Assembly (NCBI RefSeq): GCF_013364155.1
Contig: NZ_CP054916.1
Span: forward strand, 2,910,501-2,974,500
DNA from: Streptomyces sp. NA02950
GTDB lineage: Bacteria; Actinomycetota; Actinomycetes; Streptomycetales; Streptomycetaceae
Length of the DNA stretch: 64,000 bases
Direction: 5' to 3'
Positions 57,701 to 63,773 of the stretch are shown piece after piece (the stretch's first letter is position 1; the number at the start of each line of letters is the position of its first letter). The position numbers were made by a program, and so were the translations under genes. A model generated the notes under the pieces. The model made no database searches and was not told the DNA's origin. It saw only the letters and a list, made by a program, of their open reading frames with translations.

Positions 57701-58360
57701 CGCAAGGTGCGGGCCCTGATCGCCGATCATCTGGAGCTGCCCGAGATCGAACAGGCCATCGCGCCGGTGTCCATCCTCGCGACCGACTTCGACGAGATCG
57801 TGGACCGTATCCCGGACCTGCGCGAGTCCGCCGCCGAGCAGGTGCAGGCGCTGCGCTACCACCTGGAGGAGCGCGCCCAGCGGGACGACCGGCCCGTGTA
57901 CCGGCAGCTGTCGAAGGAGCTGGAGGAGGTGCTGCGCGAGTTCGACGGGCGCTGGGACAAGATCAAGGAACGTATCGGCCCGCTGATCGAGCGGGCGCGC
58001 GACGCCGAGCAGCCCGACTCCGAGGTGGCCGACCTGTCGCCGTTGGAACAGCGGCTCTACGCCCAGTTGGGAGACCGTCTCAGCGACCACCCGTCGTTCG
58101 CTGTGCCGGACACGGCGTTTCTGCGCACCCTGACCCAGGAGGTGTGCGCGGAGATCGTCGACCGGGTGAAGCTCGCGCGGTACACAGGAGACGACGGCGA
58201 TGTCGCCGAGCTGCAGTCCCATATCTGGCAGCGGCTGCGCCGCGCCGGTCTCAGGGCCCAGCAAGGAGGGCTCGGGCCACTGCAGGGCCTGTCGAACTCA
58301 CTGGCGGGCTACGCACAGGATCACCTGGAGAGCTTCCGCGCCGAGGGTCGGGCACAATAG
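54701..58360 (+). CDS. hsdR: Type I restriction enzyme R subunit
   Basis: 1219 residues from ATG at 54701, with GAAGGGG upstream. The PD-ExK nuclease core is LDLVLFINGIPVAVVEAKSP (Asp160, Glu174, Lys176). Superfamily 2 helicase motifs follow: Walker A TQGSGKS (363-369), VVTDRTQLQDQL, DEAH (516-519), FTGTPIMKG, MLLTGFDAPIEQVLYLD and QAVARVNRPSPGKEEGRVVDYYG. A long helical C-terminal region completes the subunit. It cuts unmethylated DNA after translocation, with HsdM and HsdS. It is about 2.1 kb from hsdS, across a palindrome and an XRE module, so it must have its own promoter. Codon 90 (54968-54970) is TTA. Confidence 0.97.
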   Translation: MARREAERDEVERPFIDQLVSMGWTHVHGPDLGAERSYDEVFLTKRLAAALTRVNRLAENGEEWVTGTQADRAIGNLRRAARNIAGRPLLAANRETTDLLLHGDLVKGDEVHHHGTDQKVHYIDWDIEDPERVQRNEFLVVDQFRVRAAGAGKDGEVVLDLVLFINGIPVAVVEAKSPDVKDPIGKAVRDLRAYTGNPLTDDGRKDKERPRGVPELFASAQLLIAACGETAALGTISAEEAHYAPWRSVTPDYRDDRALRRELEETRTADGRRLLEPGAELTEQHKLIAVVLKPENLLNVIRHYVFELPLKVKEGEPAKTVKTVCRHQQYRAVEKIVRKLRTGRSPLDAGAENDERGGVIWHTQGSGKSLTMAFLARRLHSSRDPELNRFTLLVVTDRTQLQDQLSAAVRVSGSDIGVATSQADLEGRLERAGRDGGRSVIFAMIQKYLGSIPGLGDTRGDDRALAEDFEQARERVAAGADPEEVADPKPDEATKRAARREFRECSDSPRVLVLVDEAHRSHTSVLHACLRDALPNAARIGFTGTPIMKGTRKTTGEIFGLEPGGGFLDEYRMREAERDKVVVPIRYEGRTGPAHVRDKRELDEKFEDLIAPLDGDARQRIRNRWAPPTGRDVAESTSMIRAKARDMLHHYVLGAMQFGFKAQVAAVSRRAAVLYRNALRDVRAELLARVRDEFGPEAQEALRQKRSEEYTRDELLLLRAWHYQELLRRIDFVPVISAGDEQKSGVWREWTDKDKQDEHVERFLEPFPDLPPDNPWEVVHGPAEHPVPEEAPVPAGGLNPWSAPGPSATVPAAKPPIAFLIVKSMLLTGFDAPIEQVLYLDRPIQDAELLQAVARVNRPSPGKEEGRVVDYYGVLNNLAVTLAAYQGAPPTLGATRLSDGLPALEEAADLVELFLVGLGVEDLSSRAKVSEAMLTLHDKEQRATFDRLLRKFMGALDRALPHEDALWQVPNAQSWTLLQKRVRRHYRDAPGGGFSVRGYGRKVRALIADHLELPEIEQAIAPVSILATDFDEIVDRIPDLRESAAEQVQALRYHLEERAQRDDRPVYRQLSKELEEVLREFDGRWDKIKERIGPLIERARDAEQPDSEVADLSPLEQRLYAQLGDRLSDHPSFAVPDTAFLRTLTQEVCAEIVDRVKLARYTGDDGDVAELQSHIWQRLRRAGLRAQQGGLGPLQGLSNSLAGYAQDHLESFRAEGRAQ

Positions 58361-58366
58361 GCGGCT

Positions 58367-59137
58367 GTGTCCGGTGCAAGCTTCCCCTCCCCCACCGCCG
58401 GTGGCACCCGTCTCACCGATGGACAGACGCTGTCGGTGGACGGGCATACGCTCGGTGTGCGGGTCAGTGCCCGCCGCGTCCGCCTCGGCCTGACAGTCGA
58501 GCGGGACGGATCACTGGTCCTGCGCGTCCCGCAGGCGTGCGAGGCGAAGCGGGCCGAGGCGTTCATCCGCACCAACCGGGGCTGGATCGACGGCAAACTG
58601 CGGCTGCGCGAGGAGCGGCAGCCGGTGCGCCCCACCCGGGAGCTGGCCGACGGCGAGATCCACCGCTATCTCGGGCGGGACTACCGGCTGCTGTACGTGG
58701 ACGAGCCGGGAGCGCCCGTACGGCTCGTCGCGGGTCGGCTGCGCATGGACCGGGCCGCCGCTGCCGAGCCCGCACGTGCGGGGCGGGCGCTGGCGGACTG
58801 GTACGCCCGGACCGGTCTGCGGTGGGCCGAGGGGCGTCTTCAGCCCTGGGCCGCACGGATGGACGTGACCGATCCGCGGATCGAGGTGCGCGACGTCGGA
58901 CGACGGTGGGGCACCTACCGCTCGGGCCGGATCGCGCTCCACTGGGCCACCTTCCAGCTCCCGTTCCATTTGGTCGACTACGTGATCGCGCACGAGCTGG
59001 CGCATGTCCGGGTCTCCGGGCACGGCCCGGACTACTGGCGGCTGCTGCGCCGGGCGATGCCGGAGTGCGGTCGCTGGAAGACGGAGTTGGACCAGATGGG
59101 CCGCAGGGTGTGGATGGGAGAGGTGGCCCGGCGGTGA
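58367..59137 (+). CDS. YgjP/SprT-like zinc metallopeptidase
   Basis: 256 residues from GTG at 58367, six bases behind hsdR. It is a YgjP-type (DUF45) metal-dependent hydrolase: VRVSARRVRLGLTVERDGSLVLRVP opens the beta domain, RRWGTYRSGRIALHWATFQLP precedes the active site, and IAHELAHVRVSGHGPDYW gives HExxH (209-213) and the third ligand His219. Such genes often travel with hsdR in type I loci, and RNase- or protease-like roles have been proposed; none is proven to my knowledge. Tight coupling to hsdR suggests it works with or regulates the restriction subunit. Confidence 0.9.
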   Translation: MSGASFPSPTAGGTRLTDGQTLSVDGHTLGVRVSARRVRLGLTVERDGSLVLRVPQACEAKRAEAFIRTNRGWIDGKLRLREERQPVRPTRELADGEIHRYLGRDYRLLYVDEPGAPVRLVAGRLRMDRAAAAEPARAGRALADWYARTGLRWAEGRLQPWAARMDVTDPRIEVRDVGRRWGTYRSGRIALHWATFQLPFHLVDYVIAHELAHVRVSGHGPDYWRLLRRAMPECGRWKTELDQMGRRVWMGEVARR

Positions 59138-59212
59138 GCCCGGTGTCCGGCCCGGAGGCCTTCGGACGACCACGTCCCGAATAACGGTTCGAGGGCGCCG
59201 CGTTGCGGCTGC

Positions 59213-59225
59213 TAGCGTGCCGGAC
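59213..59225 (+). promoter_or_regulatory. Possible -10 element for a leaderless mRNA
   Basis: TAGCGT (59213-59218) resembles the Streptomyces -10 consensus and is followed by seven bases and then the GTG start at 59226, the same spacing as at 18652-18665. No good -35 is evident, and no Shine-Dalgarno lies before the GTG. Confidence 0.4.
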
Positions 59226-59957
59226 GTGGCGAAACTCAATCAGATCATCGCAGTGGAGAAGGGCGTCAAGTCCAAGGCCCAGCAGGACCTGACGGCGGCC
59301 CAACGCGGACTGGACAAGCCGGCGCTGCTGGCGGGGATCTCCCGGACGTACCAGCCGAAGGACGAGGAGGGCGAGCAGCTGCCGCCCGAGTCGACGCGGG
59401 TGCAGGTCAAGGCGGAGGACGTACTCCGTGACACCGCTGCCACCCTGACCCGGCTGTTCGACGTCACCGCCACCAAGGACTGGGCCAACTGCGAGGCCCG
59501 CGCGGACATCGAGGTCGAGGGGCGGACGCTGCTGCGCGATGTGCCCGTGTCGTACCTGCTGTTCCTGGAGAAGCAGCTGGCCGACCTCGGGGGCTTCATC
59601 CGGCGGCTGCCGACGCTCGACGGGGCGGAGTTCTGGACGCTGGACCCGTCCACGGACTCCTGGAAGACCGAGGCCGTGCGCACGGTGCGGACCAAGAAGG
59701 TGCCGCGCAACCATGTGAAGGCGGAGGCCACGGAGAAGCACCCGGCTCAGGTCGAGGTGTATTACGAGGACATTCCGGTCGGGTACTGGACGACGGTGAA
59801 GTTCTCCGGGGCCCTCCCCGCCCGCCGGGTCAACGAGCTGCTGAGCCGGGTGGAAAAGCTCCAGCAGGCGGTCAAGTTCGCCCGCGAGGAGGCCAATGGC
59901 GCCGACGTCACCGACCAGCGCGTCGGCGACGTGGTCTTCGGCTACCTCTTCGGGTAG
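59226..59957 (+). CDS. Conserved protein of unknown function (DUF7873-like)
   Basis: 243 residues from GTG at 59226 (VAKLNQIIAVEKGVKSKAQQDLTAAQ). The protein is soluble and charged, with helices at both ends and a beta-rich middle (VSYLLFLEKQLADLGGFIRRLPTLD; VEVYYEDIPVGYWTTVKFSG). I recognise it as a protein that recurs in Streptomyces genomes but know no function. Lysine-rich segments suggest nucleic-acid or protein contacts, though that is weak. It may have its own leaderless promoter and is followed by a hairpin terminator, so it is probably a separate unit from hsdR. Confidence 0.78.
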   Translation: MAKLNQIIAVEKGVKSKAQQDLTAAQRGLDKPALLAGISRTYQPKDEEGEQLPPESTRVQVKAEDVLRDTAATLTRLFDVTATKDWANCEARADIEVEGRTLLRDVPVSYLLFLEKQLADLGGFIRRLPTLDGAEFWTLDPSTDSWKTEAVRTVRTKKVPRNHVKAEATEKHPAQVEVYYEDIPVGYWTTVKFSGALPARRVNELLSRVEKLQQAVKFAREEANGADVTDQRVGDVVFGYLFG

Positions 59958-59968
59958 CGTCATGAACT

Positions 59969-59997
59969 CCCCGACCGCCCCATAAGGCGGTACGGGG
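59969..59997 (+). terminator. Hairpin terminator after the unknown gene
   Basis: CCCCG-ACCGCC (59969-59979) pairs with GGCGGT-CGGGG (59986-59997, one bulged A) around a six-base CCATAA loop. It lies 11 bases after the stop codon. Confidence 0.75.
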
Positions 59998-60228
59998 TGC
60001 GCGAGGAGCGCAAGCTGAAACTGAAGCTCGTCGTGATACACGCGGCTGCATGGAGGGGTATTGACCACTCCTCCCCAGCACTCGGTCACGAGAGGGGACG
60101 AGTCTGTCTTCGCAGGGTCGCTGGGTTTAGCCCCCAGTCCTCGACAGGCTTTCCGCCCGTGACACGCGTTCAATCTCAGACTCTTGCTCCAGCCTCAGCA
60201 TTCGCCGCCGATCGCTTGAACGACCCGG
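59998..60228. other. Non-coding stretch upstream of the Y RNA
   Basis: No convincing gene. It has several short hairpins: GGAGGGGT/ACTCCTCC with one mismatch near 60053-60080, and CTGGG/CCCAG at about 60122-60139. The stretch should contain the promoter of the RNA at 60229; no clear -35/-10 pair could be named. A minus-strand open frame here (60127-60312) is an artefact opposite the RNA. Confidence 0.5.
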
Positions 60229-60326
60229 CACGGGCTTGGTCGTCGGATGCCGGTTCGAGTCCGGCCCACCCCGCTCACGGGGCGGTAGTTCAAAGGAAGA
60301 ACACGACGACATCAGACTGACCCGTG
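60229..60326 (+). ncRNA. yrlA: Bacterial Y RNA (YrlA) with tRNA-like domain
   Basis: The segment folds as a circularly permuted tRNA on a stem. In order: outer stem CACGGG (60229-60234); GTCGTCG (60239-60245); a T-arm GCCGG-TTCGAGT-CCGGC (60249-60265); an acceptor-like helix CCACCCC (60266-60272) closed by a GCTCAC loop and GGGGCGG (60279-60285), one A-C mismatch; TA; a D-arm GTTC-AAAGGAA-GAAC (60288-60302); CGACGAC (60304-60310) closing the GTCGTCG stem; and CCCGTG (60321-60326) closing the outer stem. The 3' half of a tRNA thus precedes the 5' half, with no CCA end. That is the described design of bacterial Y RNAs, which bind Ro60. No Ro60 (TROVE) gene is in the window. A true tRNA gene is excluded by the order. 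Confidence 0.75.
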
Positions 60327-60450
60327 ACGAAAAGCTCGGGCGTGCGCAGAAGGCGGCACCACAGGGCCCGGGGGATGGCCAAACCCCCGGGCACCGCTCC
60401 TTGTCCCTCCTCCTTTGTTGCCCGCTCGCTTCAGGGGGAACCCGGGGTGG

Positions 60451-61650
60451 ATGAGCGATACCACCACCACATACGAGTCCGGCGGAACGGGATGGTTCGG
60501 GCGGCTACGGAAGTGGGAAACACCACTGCTGCTCGTTGCCAAGAGCACCGTCGCCGCCACCCTCGCCTGGTTCATCGCCGGTGACCTGCTGCACGCCCAG
60601 TCCCCGGCGTTCGCGCCGTTCTCGGCTGTCCTGATCATGAACGTTACGGTGTACCAGTCGGTGGCGGAGTCGCTGCGGTATGTGGCCGCGGTGGTGGCCG
60701 GGGTGGCCGTCCAGTCGGCGCTGGGGTTTCTGGCCGGGCCCGATCTGCTGACGTTCGCGCTGGTGGCGGTGATCGCGCTGGGGATCGGTCAGTGGCGGGC
60801 ACTGGGGGCGCAGCGCTCGCAGGTGGCGACGGCGGCGTTCTTCGCGTTCTCCACCTACGCCGCGGCGTCGGACAACGCCGAGCGGGCCGCCCAGCTGGGG
60901 CAGATCGTGCTGCTCGTGCTCATCGGATGCTCGCTCGGGCTCCTGGTGAACGTGGTGCTGATGCCGCCGCTGCGGTACCGCAGCGCGGAACACGGCATCC
61001 GGTCGCTGGCCCAGGCGCTCGTGGCGGTCCTGGGCGCCGTGGGACCGGCGCTGCGGGAGAGCGAGTTCGCGCGGGAGCACGCACGGCAGTGGTGCTCACG
61101 GGCCGACCGTGCGCAGGCGCTGGTCACCCAGGCGAGGTCCGGTCTGCGGACCGCGGAGGACAGTCTTCCGTTCAATCCGCGGCGACTGCTGCCGCGCCAT
61201 CGGCGGCGGGCCTCCTTCGCGCGGTACCGCGCGGTCCTGAACGCGCTGGAGCGGGCCGCGTACCAGTTGTCGTCACTCACCAGGAGTCTGGAGCGCTGGC
61301 GCGAGGAGGAGCGCAGCTACTCCTACCGGAAGTTCCTGCGGTGCTACGGCGTCTTCCTCGGCTCGCTCGAGGAGATCGCGCGGGTACTGGCCGAACTCGA
61401 CGAGGGGAAGCTGGCGGACCAGGCGGCGACTCTGTGCGGACTGGCCGAGGAGGTGCAGCGTTGCCGCCGGGCCGTCGCCGAGCAGGCGGAGCACGACGGA
61501 CTGCCGCTGGCCGACCCGACGCGGCCCTACGGGGTGCTGGTGATCGAGGCCACCCGGCTGGCCGAGGAGTTCCAGAACGTCTGCGACAGCCTCCAGGCCA
61601 GTTCCCGACCGGGTGCCCAGGACCGTGGCACGACGGGCCAACTGCCCTGA
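60451..61650 (+). CDS. FUSC-type aromatic acid exporter family protein
   Basis: 399 residues from ATG at 60451 (MSDTTTTYESGG). The N-terminal half has about five or six membrane helices (LLLVAKSTVAATLAWFIAGDLL, FAPFSAVLIMNVTVYQSVAESLRYVAAVVAGVAVQS, LLTFALVAVIALGIGQW, IVLLVLIGCSLGLLVNVVLMPP). The cytoplasmic C-terminal half is helical and charged (GLRTAEDSLPFNPR, SLERWREEERSYSYRKFLR). This half-size FUSC/ArAE_1 layout is common in actinobacteria; substrates are unknown, and the exporter label comes from AaeB-like relatives. A strong terminator follows. Confidence 0.88.
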   Translation: MSDTTTTYESGGTGWFGRLRKWETPLLLVAKSTVAATLAWFIAGDLLHAQSPAFAPFSAVLIMNVTVYQSVAESLRYVAAVVAGVAVQSALGFLAGPDLLTFALVAVIALGIGQWRALGAQRSQVATAAFFAFSTYAAASDNAERAAQLGQIVLLVLIGCSLGLLVNVVLMPPLRYRSAEHGIRSLAQALVAVLGAVGPALRESEFAREHARQWCSRADRAQALVTQARSGLRTAEDSLPFNPRRLLPRHRRRASFARYRAVLNALERAAYQLSSLTRSLERWREEERSYSYRKFLRCYGVFLGSLEEIARVLAELDEGKLADQAATLCGLAEEVQRCRRAVAEQAEHDGLPLADPTRPYGVLVIEATRLAEEFQNVCDSLQASSRPGAQDRGTTGQLP

Positions 61651-61682
61651 TCCGGCGGAGCCTCGGGCCTACGCGAGGCATA

Positions 61683-61720
61683 CGAGAAGGGCCCGCCCCC
61701 TCGGGGACGGGCCCTTCTCG
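61683..61720. terminator. Bidirectional hairpin terminator
   Basis: CGAGAAGGGCCCG (61683-61695) and CGGGCCCTTCTCG (61708-61720) form a perfect 13-bp stem; the 12-base interior can add CCCC/GGGG pairs. It lies between the convergent FUSC gene and the small membrane-protein gene. Confidence 0.88.
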
Positions 61721-61756
61721 TCAGGCGTCCGGTCCGCGGACCGCCGCCGGCCACGG

Positions 61757-61927
61757 CTACCAGCGGTACCACCGGCTCCGGCGGCCGCCCGCTCCGGTCG
61801 TGCGGACAACAAATCCGAGCAGCCACACGACGAGGACGATAACCGCAATCCACCACAGTGCCTTGAGCGCGAATCCCGCGCCGAAGAGAAGCAGAGCGAG
61901 CAGAAGAACCACAAGCAGGGGAACCAT
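61757..61927 (-). CDS. Small hydrophobic membrane protein
   Basis: 56 residues from ATG at 61927-61925, with GGAGG nine bases upstream. It is almost entirely membrane: MVPLLVVLLLALLLFGAGFAL and WWIAVIVLVVWLLGFVV, then a basic Arg/Trp/Tyr tail (GGRRSRWYRW). Similar 'hydrophobic proteins' occur widely in Streptomyces; no function is known to me. The open frame extends upstream to 62101 but without a start signal. Confidence 0.8.
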   Translation of the reverse strand: MVPLLVVLLLALLLFGAGFALKALWWIAVIVLVVWLLGFVVRTTGAGGRRSRWYRW

Positions 61928-62118
61928 ATTTATCAACCTCCGACACGACGAGTGCCCCCCATTCCAGAGATCACGCCCCGGAATTCCGTTGGTTTCACCT
62001 CGCCGTTGAGGGGAACTGGGACACGTTTTCACCGCCGCCCCATGGAGGAAGCACGGGCCCGACACGTCCCCCCAAGGACGTGGCGGGCCCGCTGGGACCA
62101 CCGCTCAGATCAGTGCTG

Positions 62119-62424
62119 TCAGCAGCTGATCAGCCGGTCGAAGTGCGAGAAGTTGAAGGCGAGACGGCTGGTGGCGGTCCCGCCCGGCTTCAGGACGTAG
62201 CACGTCTCGTCCACCCGGTCTTTGTACACGACCTTCACCCGCTGCTGCGAGGAGCAGTTGTTGGTGAGATTCACCCAGACCGTGCCCATGTACTGCTCAT
62301 CGGCGACCACACAGCTGGGCACGGCGGCGGACGCCGACGGGGTCGCGGCCGTGGCCACCCCGGCGGAGGCCGCGAGAGCCGTTCCGGCGAGAGCCACAGC
62401 GGCCACATTCAAAACCTTGCGCAT
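62119..62424 (-). CDS. Secreted tendamistat-like protein without the inhibitory triad
   Basis: 101 residues from ATG at 62424-62422. It has a Sec signal (MRKVLNVAAVALAGTALAASAGVATA). The mature part has four cysteines in the pattern of the Streptomyces alpha-amylase inhibitors (tendamistat/HAIM): PSCV, NNC, then RVKVVYKD, CYVLKPGGTAT and a final SC at the C terminus. The spacing between cysteines 2 and 3 (18) equals tendamistat's, by my recollection of that sequence, so two disulfides C1-C2 and C3-C4 are expected. The Trp-Arg-Tyr triad that blocks amylase is absent: the loop reads EQYMGTVWVNLT. So the fold is likely kept but the target has changed. It is transcribed divergently from the lysozyme gene. 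Confidence 0.75.
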   Translation of the reverse strand: MRKVLNVAAVALAGTALAASAGVATAATPSASAAVPSCVVADEQYMGTVWVNLTNNCSSQQRVKVVYKDRVDETCYVLKPGGTATSRLAFNFSHFDRLISC

Positions 62425-62756
62425 AGCCTTTACTCCGCTCACGTCATAGGGAACAAGAAAGCACCCGTCGACCCCCAATTGGCCTCCGGGCACGTTCATT
62501 CAACACATGCCGATGGGCGTCCACGAGTGCACATAAAGAACTCTGATAACTCACGTGACGTGAGGCGAGCCGGGGAGCGGAGAACCGCCGACCTGCCTCC
62601 TATCATGCCGCCGCAGCGCGTTGTTGCTCTTCCCGGCAAACTCATTCGTTCGCGCAAGCGAGATACGCACTCCCGCATCCCGTTGCATAGGGTCCTGGAG
62701 CGGGCATGACAAGAACAGCACCCTCTCCCCACACCCTCCCCCATGAGGCAGGCACC
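62425..62756. other. Divergent intergenic region
   Basis: 332 bases between the secreted protein and the lysozyme gene, relatively AT-rich around 62425-62570. It should hold both promoters. A TAGGGT at 62688-62693 is a possible -10 for the lysozyme, but its -35 is poor. No gene is seen. Confidence 0.5.
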
Positions 62757-63386
62757 ATGCTGCACGGCATCGACGTGAGTTCGCACCAGTCCAGCTTCGA
62801 CCCGGACGGGCTGGCCTTCGTCTTCATCAAGGCCACCGAAGGACGGTCGTACATCAACCCCAAGCAGTCGTCCCAGGCGGCCCGCGCCCGCTCGGCGGGG
62901 TGCGTCGTCGGCTTCTACCACTTCCTGTGGCCCGGGAACATCGCGGCGCAGGCGCGCTACTTCGTCGAGAAGTGCGCGTCCAAGCAGCACGATCTGCTCG
63001 CCGTGGACTGGGAGACCACCGGTTCGGGCACCCGTGCCAGCAACGCCGAGAAGGACCGGTTCATCCGGGAGGTCAAGAAGCTGCGCCCCACCCACCGGGT
63101 CATGCTGTACTGCAACCGCACGTTCTGGCTCACCCACGACACCACGTCCTACGCCGGGGACGGGCTGTGGATCGCGGACTATGTGACGGCCGGCAAGCCC
63201 CGCATCAAGGCGAAGTGGCGGATCCACCAGTACACCGACCACCCGCTCGACAAGGACGTGGCGGACTTCTCCAGCAAGACCGCGCTGAGGACGTGGGCCA
63301 CGGTCAGCCGGGTGGCGCATGCGCTCGAGGACCTGGGCGGTGATGACGAGGAGGACCGGCCGCTGCGCGAGGACAGCGAGGTGTAG
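62757..63386 (+). CDS. Glycoside hydrolase family 25 lysozyme-like protein
   Basis: 209 residues from ATG at 62757 (GAGGCAGG just upstream); an ATG 17 codons earlier is in frame. The GH25 barrel is clear: MLHGIDVSSHQSSF with the first Asp, VFIKATEGRSYINP, VVGFYHFLWPG, and LLAVDWETTG with the catalytic Asp84-x-Glu86, then WIADYV and WRIHQYTD. It should cleave the MurNAc-GlcNAc bond of peptidoglycan. There is no signal peptide, which is unusual for a chromosomal muramidase and more like a phage endolysin; the acidic C-terminal tail (DLGGDDEEDRPLREDSEV) may be a regulatory or binding tail. Confidence 0.9.
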   Translation: MLHGIDVSSHQSSFDPDGLAFVFIKATEGRSYINPKQSSQAARARSAGCVVGFYHFLWPGNIAAQARYFVEKCASKQHDLLAVDWETTGSGTRASNAEKDRFIREVKKLRPTHRVMLYCNRTFWLTHDTTSYAGDGLWIADYVTAGKPRIKAKWRIHQYTDHPLDKDVADFSSKTALRTWATVSRVAHALEDLGGDDEEDRPLREDSEV

Positions 63387-63435
63387 GACCGCCCGGCACC
63401 GGCCGCTGTCAGTGGGCGCGCCTACGCTGCCCGGT

Positions 63436-63744
63436 ATGAGTTACGCAGATCTGCGCGAACTCCGCAGTGCGCTGACCACCGCCTCGGACATCGCGTTCGC
63501 GCTCGATGCCGCGCCCTCCGGGCGGGAGACCGAGCTGCTCACCGACGCCCTGCGCCGGGCGCTGGCCGCGGCCGGGGCGCTCACGGCCGAGCACGGTACC
63601 ACCGGCTGCGCGGAGCATCCGCGCGGGGCCGTCGATCCGCTGTACGGGGATCCGGACGATCCGCTGCCGCCCGGCTACGGCCGCTGTCTGCTGTGCAACG
63701 ACCACAGACGGCGGGCGAGCGCACAGCGGCGCGGGTGGCGCTGA
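63436..63744 (+). CDS. Small unknown protein with Cys-His motif
   Basis: 102 residues from ATG at 63436. The helical first half (LRELRSALTTASDIAFALDAA, LLTDALRRALAAAGAL) is followed by a short motif-rich end: TTGCAEHPRGAVD, and GRCLLCNDHRRR with a C-x-x-C and a His. It could bind zinc. I do not recognise the family. A TACGCT hexamer ends eight bases before the ATG and might be a -10 of a leaderless mRNA. Confidence 0.7.
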   Translation: MSYADLRELRSALTTASDIAFALDAAPSGRETELLTDALRRALAAAGALTAEHGTTGCAEHPRGAVDPLYGDPDDPLPPGYGRCLLCNDHRRRASAQRRGWR

Positions 63745-63773
63745 CACGCCCGCCGCGCCGCCGTGCGGCCCGG

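Noticed and set aside
60249..60310. A tRNA gene, or a tRNA 3'-end attachment site, because of GGTTCGAGTCC
   Set aside because: No 5' half with a matching acceptor lies upstream; the matching D-arm half lies downstream and the acceptor-like helix is closed by a loop. That fits a Y RNA better. No second copy of the 3' end was seen in the window, so there is no att pair.
60127..60312. Minus-strand open frame with GPDSNRHPTTKPVP
   Set aside because: It is the reverse complement of the tRNA-like T-arm, a well-known false protein opposite such sequences, with no ribosome site.
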